From NCBI GenBank assembly GCA_002345675.1, contig DDWL01000043.1, positions 45,114-103,463 of the forward strand: a DNA stretch of 58,350 bases, read 5' to 3'. Made by a program: the position numbers and the translations under genes. The notes under the pieces are model-generated. The model was not told the DNA's origin. It saw only the letters and a program-made list of their open reading frames with translations, and did not search any database. Below, piece after piece: positions 50,546 to 58,350 of this stretch. Numbering within the stretch: position 1 is the stretch's first letter; the number at the start of each line of letters is the position of its first letter. The stretch comes from Bacteroidales bacterium UBA2287. Its GTDB lineage: Bacteria; Bacteroidota; Bacteroidia; Bacteroidales; Tenuifilaceae.

Positions 50546-53500
50546 ATGATGAAAAATCAAGTACAACACTTTTTGGAAAGCGTTGTGAGAAAAGTATTTC
50601 AAATTTTTATTTGTAGCGTACTGTGCACTATGTACATAACGTCAAATAATGATTTATATGCTGTTACAGCATATCCTGGCTTGATTGAATTTGTACAGCC
50701 CGATGGTAGTACGCTAAAAATCTACCTTTTAGGTGACGAAAAAATTAAATGGGCTAAAACTACAGATGGTTACACAATTATGTTTAATCGCGAAGGAATT
50801 TATGAGTACGCCAAGCTCGACAGCAAAGGCGACATGGTTCCCTCGGGAATTAAAGCACGTAGCTTAGAAAGGAGATTAGATTGTAAAAGCCTTGAAGAGT
50901 CTGAATTTTTATCCAAAACATCAAAAGATCTTTTCTATTCAAAGGAACAGATTAGTGTGATGAAACAAATCTGGGATGTTTACGAAAAAGAAGCAAAAGG
51001 TTTTCCTACAACAGGAAACAGAAAACTTGTCTGTATTTTAATGAATTTTACCGACAGGACTTTCGTAAGAACACGTTTAGATTTTGATAATCTGTATAAT
51101 CAGATAGCATATAATTTCGATGGCGCAACAGGTAGCGTAAAAGATTACTTTTTAGAGAATTCTTATAACCAACTTAACCTTACAGTTACTGTTGTTGGCC
51201 CATATACTGCCGCAAACAATATGGCATATTATGGTGCAAATGATGCAAGTGGAAACGATTTAAGACCTCGAGAGCTTGTTACCGAAGCAGTGAACTTAGC
51301 CAACCCTGATGTTAACTATGCCGATTTTGACAACGATAACGATGGCACAGTTGATGGAGTTTATGTTATTTTCGCTGGATACGATGAATCTGCTGGTGGT
51401 CCTGCAAATGCAATTTGGGCACACAAATGGCAAATAACACCGGTTGTTCTCGATGGTAAATCAATTTCAACATATTCTTGTTCATCTGAACTTAGAGGTA
51501 CTTCTGGAACAAGTATTTCTAGAATCGGAGTAATTTGCCACGAATTTGGGCACGTTTTAGGTGCTCCCGATTTTTATGATACTAATTATGCGACTGGCGG
51601 TCAGTTTGTTGGAACTGGCAAATGGGATTTACAAGCCGACGGTTCTTGGAATGGCGCTACTGGAGGAGGTGAAACACCTGCTCATTCAAATCCTTACTCT
51701 AAAATTGTTTTATATAATTGGGCAACAGTTAATTTATTGACTCAAGGGCAAGATGTTACCTTGTATAATGCGGCTCAGAACAAAACGAGCTTTTACCGGT
51801 TCAACACTGCAACTGCCAACGAATACTATTTGTGCGAAAACCGACAATTAGTGGGCTTTGATGCTGCTTTACCTGGAAAAGGAATGATTATTTATCATGT
51901 ACATTCAACAGTTGGAACTTCTGGAGTTAACGATGGACACCCACAAAGAATGTATCCGGTATGTGCAACAGCAACCGTTCAGCAACCAACGGCAACTCCT
52001 TCAACTTATGGCTCAATAAATGGTGGTGGTTGTCCTTTCCCTGGAACCGGTAGTAAAACTTTTTTTACCGATAATTCAACTCCATGGGCTCGTTCATGGG
52101 CTTCAGCACTTACAGGTAAACCTGTTGAAAATATTACTGAAAATACTGGAAATAAAACAATTTCTTTCCGTTTTATGGGGGGGCCAACTTGTAGCTTGCC
52201 CACAATTCAGGCAACCAACTTTACATCTTCTTCAATTACAACTAATTCAATGACTGCGGGTTGGACAAGAGGTAATGGAAATACTGTTTTAGTTGTTGCT
52301 CGTGCTACGGGTGCAGTAAATTCTGACCCTGTAATTGGTACAAATTATACCGCCAATGCTGCTTTTGGAAGCGGCACTCAAATTGGGTCAGGTAATTATG
52401 TTGTTTATAAAGGTACAGGTACATCGGTTAATGTAACCAGTTTAGCATCAGGAACCGCTTATCATTATGCGGTTTACGAATTTAATTCGGCCGATAATTG
52501 CTATAAACTTCCCGGTCTAGCAGGAAATGCAACAACAGTATCTGTTCCAATACCACCAGTAGCTAATTTTACTTCTAATCTTACTACAATAGATCCTGGA
52601 GGTAAAATTGAATTTACCGAAACCTGTACGAGCAACCCAACATCGTGGTTATGGACTTTTAATGGAGGCTTCCCTTCAACTTCTACAAGTAGAACTCCTG
52701 AAGTAACTTGGGTTACTTCTGGTAATTATACTGTTTCTTTAACTGCAACTAACCAATATGGTTCGCACACCGAGACAAAAACTAATTATGTAACCGTAAC
52801 AAGTCTGCCCGCTTTACCTTCTCCAAATCCAAAAATAATAGGTACTGGAACAACTTCTGGTACATATTGGCCTTTAGGCATTAGTACCCAAGGTACTGCT
52901 GCGTATCGTTATGTGCGCTCTGCCTCAATTTTTACGTCTGCCGAAATAGGTGGGGGAGGTGAAATTACTAAAATAGAATGGCAAGCTAGCGCTGCTCAAA
53001 CAGATAGTAGGAATATTCAAATTTATTTGAAACATACAACTGATGTTACTTTTACGGCAAGTACGGTGAGCAATTGTACTACAGGTGCTACACTGGTTTA
53101 TGAGGGTACATTTATTCCAAATGTTACTAGCTGGTTTGCATTCAATACTCAAAATACTTTTATTTACAACGGGACCAGTAATTTAATGGTTATAGCACTA
53201 GTTCATACAACAGGTGCTCCAGGAGATAAAGCAAGCAATTGTTATTACACCACAGCAGCAAGTAAACACCAGCAATGGAGTGGGGCTGCTGCACCTACCG
53301 GCAACGGTACGGTTAATGGAAACAGACCAAATATTCGTATTGCTTTTAGCACTCCTGCTGCTCCTGTAGCTAACTTTGGAGTTCCTAGCATCACTCCAGT
53401 GCTTTCGGAAGGGTTTGAAGGTGCTGCTTTCCCCCCTACTGGCTGGACAATTAATAATGAGGACGCAGCAGGAGTAACTTGGGCTGCTTCAACTGCACAC

Positions 53501-56497
53501 TTTAATTCAGGTACAAAGTCAGCATATCATAATTATGGCGCTTCTGGCTATGCAGAAAAAGGCTGGCTAATCACAAAACAATTAGTCTTACCTGCAGGGC
53601 AGAAATACAATCTAAGTTTTTGGTCGAAGTGTTTATACCCTGGCGATTACCCAGCGGGCGGCAACTCGGTTCGAATCTCAACAACGAACACAGCCTTAGC
53701 AAGTTTTACCAGCACAGTTTGGACTGCACCGAGCGTTCTAGAACAATGGGTAAAAACAGACATTGACCTTTCGAGTTTTGCAGGACAAAGCATCTATATC
53801 GCCTTCAGGTATCAGGGTACGTATGCACATAGTTGGGCTTTAGACGATGTTTATTTATCTGCGATAGTAAACGAGCCTATTACTGTTTTTGAAGGAGATC
53901 CTGTAACTATTTACGACATATCAACAGGTAAGCCATTTGTTTGGGAATGGACCACTACTGGTGCCGTAGTTACTAATTCTTCCGAAAAAGACGTTACTTC
54001 AGTTTATAATGTTGCTGGTCTTTATCCTGTTACACTTAAAGTTGGTAATTTTGGTGGAATTAACACCAAAACTACACCAAACTTTGTAAGTGTTCTAGGC
54101 CGTGCTCCAGTAGCCGATTTTTTGGGTCAGGGGAATTTACAAAACGATAGTTACCAGCAGTTTATTCCTGTTGGAGGAACTGTTATATATAAGGATATGA
54201 GCACAAGGGTTCCAACAGCTTGGAGCTGGACGATAACCGGTGGTACGCCTGCAACCAGTACGGCTCAGAACCCAGCCGTTACCTACAGTAACGCTGGGGT
54301 GTACAACGCTTCGCTTACAGCTACAAATCCTCATGGTACTAGCAATAAGTCGAGAAGTAGCTACGTAAAGGTTGGCGGTTCCGACTTTGCAACCAATTTT
54401 TCCCCTGACGACTTCCCTGTTGCTTACACTATGGCCTCTGGAATGCTACCAGGGCATTGCGGTGATGCTGCAGGCACTACAAAATACTTTACCGAGTACG
54501 CTGAATACTTCCCTAACTCCCAAGTAGGGCAGATTTCCCATATAAGGGTAGGCGTAAATATTGCTCAGGGTGTTGGTAAAAACGTTACGTTTAACATATG
54601 GGATGGTAGTTCTGGTGAACCTGGTGCCGTTTTAGCTTCAAAAACAGTAGCAATTACATCTTTAAGCGAGAAATCGTACAATATTATTCACCTCGATTCT
54701 CCAGTAAACGTTACTGATAAATTCTTTGTGGGCTATGTAATTACTTACGACGCAACGCACAACTACACAACTCACCAGTTCTGCAGCTATTTAGCCTACG
54801 ATCGTGGTGCCGCAGGGCCTGCAAGCACCGCTTGGGGCTTTATAAGCGCTTTTGGCGGTTGGGATACAATGTCCAGCTACATGGGTATGTCAACCTCCCT
54901 GGACGTTCAGCCTATGTTCACATACGGCACAGCCCCAACAATGTATCAGCTTACATTAAACAGTAGTCCTGTAAATGGTGGGGCTACAACAGCAACTACA
55001 GTACTTGCTGCAGGCGCAACAATCAGCTTAACAGCACAACCATATAATGGATGGGCATTTGTTGACTGGAGTGATGGGGGTACGCCTGTGAGCTCTACAC
55101 CTACCTTTAACTATACAATGCCTGCTGTAAATAAAACCCTTACAGCAAACTTTGCTAAGGTATGTGCTAAACCAATACCATACTACCAATATTTCACTGG
55201 TTTAGCAGCGTTACCAACCGATTGGAGCACAACAGGTACCCCCGCTTGGGTTGTAGGAACAGCTGCAACTAATGGTCTATCATTGGGTGCTCCTTATGCC
55301 TACGCAACCTTCACTGGTACAGCAGCAAATACATCATATATGGTTTCAGAATGTTTTGATTTTGCTGGCTACAAGGATATCAAAATTTCAATGCGCCATA
55401 AGCTATGGTTTGCAGCTGCAGGTAATGGATTGGGTACGCTGGCATATAGCATTAATGGCGGAGTTTATACAACTATTGCAACCTTTACCGTAATTGAAGA
55501 GAACTTGGCATGGGAATCTGCATTAATACCTGCACTACAGAGCCAAAACAATGTTCGCTTCAGATGGGCATTCACAGCCAATGCAACAGGTACTAGCACT
55601 CAGAAAATTTGGAGTGTTGATAATATTGTTGTTTCAGGCATAACCCTTCCAGTCATACAAGGTGATGTTAACGGCGATGGGGTGCTAAACGTTCAGGATA
55701 TTGTTTGGATGGTAAACCACATTATTGGCAGTACCCCTCCAGGATTTATTTTAGCTGCGGCCGATGTAAATGGCGACGCTGTGGTTGATGCTAACGACGT
55801 TGTAGCTCTTGTAAACCTAATTCTTAGCGGTGCTAAGGGTGGTCAGGCAAGTGTTATTTCGACGCCAGGCTACATTACTTTGCAAAACGATGGCATTGTT
55901 CGCTTCGAGAGCGATGGCACCTTGGCTGCTCTTCAGTTTCAACTTAATGTTTCAAATGCTAACGAGGTTAACCTTTCGCTTTTAGCCGAAGGCTACCAAT
56001 TGGCGTATGGAGTTAATGAGAATACAATAACTGGAATTATTTATAGCCCAAACAACAAGGCTTTCGACAATGGCGAAATTCAGCTGTTCTCGGTTAATGG
56101 GGCCAGTATGAACGGTATTTCGTGGGGCGATGTATTTGCTTCGAATATTGCTGCCGAAAGAGTACCTGTTTACGCAAACGCCCCAACAGGTGTAAATGAT
56201 ATATTTAGCAATGAACTTAGCGTTTCGGTTTTTCCTAACCCTACTACGGGCACGTTCACTGCACACATAAATATGCCTTCCGCATCGTACGTTGAGATTC
56301 AGCTTACCGATATCCTCGGTCGTCCAGTTGTTCAATCGCAGAAATCGTTTGTTACTAAGGGTATTTACGAGTACAGTTTCGATACTGGAAGTGCCATAAA
56401 TGGTGGAGTCTACATTGTTAGGGTTCTTGGGTACAACGCTGATGGCACAACCGTGACGCAAAAGCACGATGTGAAGTTAATGGTTATAAGAAAGTAG
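50546..56497 (+). CDS. Secreted M6 metalloprotease with PKD, dockerin and T9SS sorting domains
   Basis: A 1983-residue surface or secreted protease. Order: signal region (1-40); M6 N-terminal segment; M6 catalytic domain with HEFGH at 332-336; fibronectin-like region (about 550-665); PKD domain (about 669-753); jelly-roll-like segments, including a choice-of-anchor-J-type domain at about 953-1108; two more PKD-like domains (about 1109-1277); an InlB B-repeat-like domain (about 1466-1537); another jelly-roll (about 1542-1699); a dockerin type I pair (GDVNGDGVLNVQD at about 1706, ADVNGDAVVDANDVV); a cohesin-like beta domain; and a T9SS type A tail (SVSVFPNPTTG... to the end). Start taken at the first ATG rather than a TTG two codons earlier. 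Proteolytic target unknown. Confidence 0.9.
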   Translation: MMKNQVQHFLESVVRKVFQIFICSVLCTMYITSNNDLYAVTAYPGLIEFVQPDGSTLKIYLLGDEKIKWAKTTDGYTIMFNREGIYEYAKLDSKGDMVPSGIKARSLERRLDCKSLEESEFLSKTSKDLFYSKEQISVMKQIWDVYEKEAKGFPTTGNRKLVCILMNFTDRTFVRTRLDFDNLYNQIAYNFDGATGSVKDYFLENSYNQLNLTVTVVGPYTAANNMAYYGANDASGNDLRPRELVTEAVNLANPDVNYADFDNDNDGTVDGVYVIFAGYDESAGGPANAIWAHKWQITPVVLDGKSISTYSCSSELRGTSGTSISRIGVICHEFGHVLGAPDFYDTNYATGGQFVGTGKWDLQADGSWNGATGGGETPAHSNPYSKIVLYNWATVNLLTQGQDVTLYNAAQNKTSFYRFNTATANEYYLCENRQLVGFDAALPGKGMIIYHVHSTVGTSGVNDGHPQRMYPVCATATVQQPTATPSTYGSINGGGCPFPGTGSKTFFTDNSTPWARSWASALTGKPVENITENTGNKTISFRFMGGPTCSLPTIQATNFTSSSITTNSMTAGWTRGNGNTVLVVARATGAVNSDPVIGTNYTANAAFGSGTQIGSGNYVVYKGTGTSVNVTSLASGTAYHYAVYEFNSADNCYKLPGLAGNATTVSVPIPPVANFTSNLTTIDPGGKIEFTETCTSNPTSWLWTFNGGFPSTSTSRTPEVTWVTSGNYTVSLTATNQYGSHTETKTNYVTVTSLPALPSPNPKIIGTGTTSGTYWPLGISTQGTAAYRYVRSASIFTSAEIGGGGEITKIEWQASAAQTDSRNIQIYLKHTTDVTFTASTVSNCTTGATLVYEGTFIPNVTSWFAFNTQNTFIYNGTSNLMVIALVHTTGAPGDKASNCYYTTAASKHQQWSGAAAPTGNGTVNGNRPNIRIAFSTPAAPVANFGVPSITPVLSEGFEGAAFPPTGWTINNEDAAGVTWAASTAHFNSGTKSAYHNYGASGYAEKGWLITKQLVLPAGQKYNLSFWSKCLYPGDYPAGGNSVRISTTNTALASFTSTVWTAPSVLEQWVKTDIDLSSFAGQSIYIAFRYQGTYAHSWALDDVYLSAIVNEPITVFEGDPVTIYDISTGKPFVWEWTTTGAVVTNSSEKDVTSVYNVAGLYPVTLKVGNFGGINTKTTPNFVSVLGRAPVADFLGQGNLQNDSYQQFIPVGGTVIYKDMSTRVPTAWSWTITGGTPATSTAQNPAVTYSNAGVYNASLTATNPHGTSNKSRSSYVKVGGSDFATNFSPDDFPVAYTMASGMLPGHCGDAAGTTKYFTEYAEYFPNSQVGQISHIRVGVNIAQGVGKNVTFNIWDGSSGEPGAVLASKTVAITSLSEKSYNIIHLDSPVNVTDKFFVGYVITYDATHNYTTHQFCSYLAYDRGAAGPASTAWGFISAFGGWDTMSSYMGMSTSLDVQPMFTYGTAPTMYQLTLNSSPVNGGATTATTVLAAGATISLTAQPYNGWAFVDWSDGGTPVSSTPTFNYTMPAVNKTLTANFAKVCAKPIPYYQYFTGLAALPTDWSTTGTPAWVVGTAATNGLSLGAPYAYATFTGTAANTSYMVSECFDFAGYKDIKISMRHKLWFAAAGNGLGTLAYSINGGVYTTIATFTVIEENLAWESALIPALQSQNNVRFRWAFTANATGTSTQKIWSVDNIVVSGITLPVIQGDVNGDGVLNVQDIVWMVNHIIGSTPPGFILAAADVNGDAVVDANDVVALVNLILSGAKGGQASVISTPGYITLQNDGIVRFESDGTLAALQFQLNVSNANEVNLSLLAEGYQLAYGVNENTITGIIYSPNNKAFDNGEIQLFSVNGASMNGISWGDVFASNIAAERVPVYANAPTGVNDIFSNELSVSVFPNPTTGTFTAHINMPSASYVEIQLTDILGRPVVQSQKSFVTKGIYEYSFDTGSAINGGVYIVRVLGYNADGTTVTQKHDVKLMVIRK

Positions 56498-56540
56498 ATC
56501 CATTGGATATGAATCCATGTATATAATTTACCAACCTTTG

Positions 56541-56572
56541 ATGCTTTAGGGTAAAATATTACCATAAAGCAT
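56541..56572. terminator. Hairpin after the M6 protease gene
   Basis: The stem ATGCTTTAgGGTAA / TTACCaTAAAGCAT pairs at 13 of 14 positions around AATA. No T-run follows, so it may act as an mRNA end protector or attenuator before the downstream gene rather than as a full terminator. Confidence 0.55.
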
Positions 56573-56646
56573 TGGAGGCATGGTTTATACATCGAAAACT
56601 TCCTTGCAAAAAAACAGTTAATTTGAAAACAAATAAAAATCGGTAT

Positions 56647-58350
56647 ATGAATATTATTAAGCGCATTTTTCCTTATCTATTGATAGTGGTGCTTTTTTTA
56701 AGCACAATGATTTCTCAGGGTGCGAATGTAATTAGCATCACCAACACTTCGGGACCCATTAACAGCACAATAACTATTGAAGTAGCCATTGCAAACGACA
56801 ATCCATTTGTTGCATTCCAACTCGATATTCCTCTTCCAGCAGGTTTCTCATATGTCAACAGTACTATTGCGCTCAATCCGAGTAGAAGTAATGGACATAC
56901 AATTGCGGCCAATGTTATAAGTGGAAACACACTTAGAATTATTAGCTACTCAGGAGCAAATGCAAATTACCTTTTAAACACTGGAACAATTGCCACTTTT
57001 AATGTTACTGCTCCCTCTACAGTTGCGACACATACTTTTAACATAACTAACCCAACTATTTCAAGTCCAGCAGGTGTTAACATTTGGACAAGTAGTACAT
57101 CGGGAGTAGTTTCGGTAATTAAAGCCACCCCAACGGTAACGGTTTGGCCAACGGCCAGTGCCATTACTTACGGACAAGCCCTCTCAGCATCGACTCTAAC
57201 GGGTGGAACTGCAAGTGTTGCAGGAAACTTTACCTTTACTGCACCTACAACAACTCCCAATGCAGGGACGTATAACGCAGCGGTAACTTTTACCCCAACC
57301 GATGCCACGAACTACAACACGATAGTAGGTAGCGTAAACTTAACGGTAAACAAGGCTAGCGCCACGGTTACAATAACGAATACAAGCCAAACCTACAACG
57401 GTACTCCACGCCCGGTAACAGTAACTACCATACCTGCCGGTCTAACAGTAACCACAACATACGACGGCAGCGGAACAGCTCCAACCAATGCTGGCAGCTA
57501 CGCAGTAGTATCGACCATAAGCGAGACCAACTACCAAGGAACGAGCAGCACAACGCTAACAATAAACAAAGCGAACCCCACAGTTACAATATGGCCATCG
57601 ACCACTGCTATTACCTTTGGGCAAGCCCTTTCGGTATCGACTATAAGCGGAGGAGTGGTTACCCCAGCGGGCACATTCGCATTCACAACGCCATCAACTG
57701 TTCCTATTAGTGCAGGTACTTACGCTGCCTCGGTAACCTTTACCCCAACCGATGCTTCGAACTACAACACGGTTGTTGGTTCAGTAAACGTAACTGTAAA
57801 CAAGGCAATCGCCACGGTAACCATATCGAATACAACACAGGTTTATAATGGTAGTCCACGTTCAGTAACCGTAGTTACCAACCCTGTTGGTCTAACAGTA
57901 ACCACCACCTACAACGGCAGCGGAACGGCTCCAACTAATGCCGGTAGCTATGCTGTGTTATCGACCATTAACGAGACTAACTATGAGGGTTCAAACACTG
58001 CAACGCTAACCATTAGTAAAGTAACCCCCACCGTGTCGGATTGGCCAACGTCTTCTGCTATTATATACGGACAAGCCCTTTCAGCATCGACTCTAACGGC
58101 GGGTACGGCAAGCATTGGTGGTAGCTTTGCTTTCACTACACCTTCAACCGTTCCTGCGAGCGCAGGCACATATGCTGCCTCGGTAACCTTTACCCCAACC
58201 GATGCCACCAACTACAACACGGTAACAGGAAACGTAAACGTAACGGTAAACAAGACTACAGCCACGGTAACCATATCGAACACAGCGCAAACCTACAACG
58301 GCAGCCCCCGCCCCGTAACGGTAGTCACCAGTCCTGCTGGTTTAACGGTA
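56647..58350 (+). CDS. Cohesin-like domain plus Ig/MBG repeat surface protein (5' part)
   Basis: Starts at ATG 56647 and stays open to the end of the window (568 codons, no stop), so it is cut by the window edge. Order: signal peptide (MNIIKRIFPYLLIVVLFLSTMISQG); a cohesin-type domain at about 25-157 (ITIEVAIANDNPFVAFQLDIPLPAGF, SNGHTIAANVISGNTLRIISYS); then alternating modules. Module A is bacterial-Ig-like (TPTVTVWPTASAITYGQALS ... FTPTDATNYNT); module B is MBG-like (TVTITNTSQTYNGTPRPVTV ... GTAPTNAGSYAV). The A-B pair recurs with a period of about 450 bp (150 residues), giving A-B-A-B-A and part of B here. It is probably a long surface adhesin or scaffold, possibly T9SS-exported. It lies 149 bp after the dockerin-bearing protease. 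Confidence 0.85.
   Translation, partial: MNIIKRIFPYLLIVVLFLSTMISQGANVISITNTSGPINSTITIEVAIANDNPFVAFQLDIPLPAGFSYVNSTIALNPSRSNGHTIAANVISGNTLRIISYSGANANYLLNTGTIATFNVTAPSTVATHTFNITNPTISSPAGVNIWTSSTSGVVSVIKATPTVTVWPTASAITYGQALSASTLTGGTASVAGNFTFTAPTTTPNAGTYNAAVTFTPTDATNYNTIVGSVNLTVNKASATVTITNTSQTYNGTPRPVTVTTIPAGLTVTTTYDGSGTAPTNAGSYAVVSTISETNYQGTSSTTLTINKANPTVTIWPSTTAITFGQALSVSTISGGVVTPAGTFAFTTPSTVPISAGTYAASVTFTPTDASNYNTVVGSVNVTVNKAIATVTISNTTQVYNGSPRSVTVVTNPVGLTVTTTYNGSGTAPTNAGSYAVLSTINETNYEGSNTATLTISKVTPTVSDWPTSSAIIYGQALSASTLTAGTASIGGSFAFTTPSTVPASAGTYAASVTFTPTDATNYNTVTGNVNVTVNKTTATVTISNTAQTYNGSPRPVTVVTSPAGLTV
57124..58350 (+). repeat. Tandem coding repeat, period about 450 bp
   Basis: The block TACCCCAACC recurs at 57291, 57741 and 58191, and the block beginning CAAG(G/A)C at 57351, 57801 and 58251, all exactly 450 bp apart. 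The first A-to-A step is 447 bp. Copies are near-identical in places. The array continues past the window. Confidence 0.85.

Noticed and set aside
55982..56467. 161-residue minus-strand frame inside the M6 protease gene
   Set aside because: It lies opposite the dockerin-cohesin-sorting region, which is clearly coding on the plus strand.
56715..57164. Minus-strand frames at 56715-56930 and 56967-57164 (and 57981-58211)
   Set aside because: They are shadows of the plus-strand cohesin/Ig repeat protein; low-complexity translation without start context.

Overview
The window comes from a Bacteroidota chromosome, probably of the Bacteroidales/Marinilabiliales type; no rRNA is present to fix this. 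The evidence is an A+T-rich sequence with few Shine-Dalgarno sites, many TAnnTTTG (-7) promoter boxes, a FecR-type anti-sigma protein with a DUF4974-like tail, a type IX secretion (T9SS) C-terminal domain, many lipoproteins, and a futalosine-pathway menaquinone enzyme. No phage, IS element, rRNA or CRISPR array was seen. There is one tRNA (Ser-GGA).

Layout. 1-8.9 kb: mqnC, a fecR-lipoprotein pair on the minus strand, dnaE, trxA, a DUF7010-like membrane protein and a LOG-family hydrolase. 8.9-16 kb: ribD (minus), prmC-recX, a DUF4160/DUF2442-XRE pair that looks like a transferred toxin-antitoxin-type module with its own palindromic operator, prfB with a programmed +1 frameshift, and hppA. 16-28.7 kb: queG (no canonical start codon for its full N-terminus), an S66 LD-carboxypeptidase, an M64 peptidase lipoprotein, leuS, aroA, a repeat-rich intergenic region, proline dehydrogenase, a small membrane protein, dprA and tatD. 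28.7-32.3 kb: ansA, tRNA-Ser and an ExbB-membrane protein-ExbD-ExbD energy-transducing operon. 32.5-33.9 kb: an alkaline phosphatase lipoprotein.

34.1-40.4 kb holds six consecutive exported proteins: an outer-membrane barrel protein, LPP20/FlgP-like proteins, a DUF6175 protein and a CsgG/TolB-like protein with a helical tail. They look like parts of one uncharacterised envelope assembly and are the best candidate here for an undescribed system. A convergent orphan SiaC/DUF1987 regulatory protein follows.

40.9-50.3 kb: an RNA methyltransferase, a U32 peptidase-family protein, a TPR protein, tadA, aspS, a 54-residue lipoprotein, a histone-H1-like AT-hook protein and miaB. 50.5 kb to the end: a 1983-residue M6 metalloprotease with PKD, jelly-roll, dockerin and T9SS sorting domains, followed by the start of a large repeat protein. 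That protein has an N-terminal cohesin-like domain and paired Ig/MBG-like modules repeating about every 450 bp; it runs off the window. A dockerin beside a cohesin-like domain suggests that these two surface proteins may bind each other.
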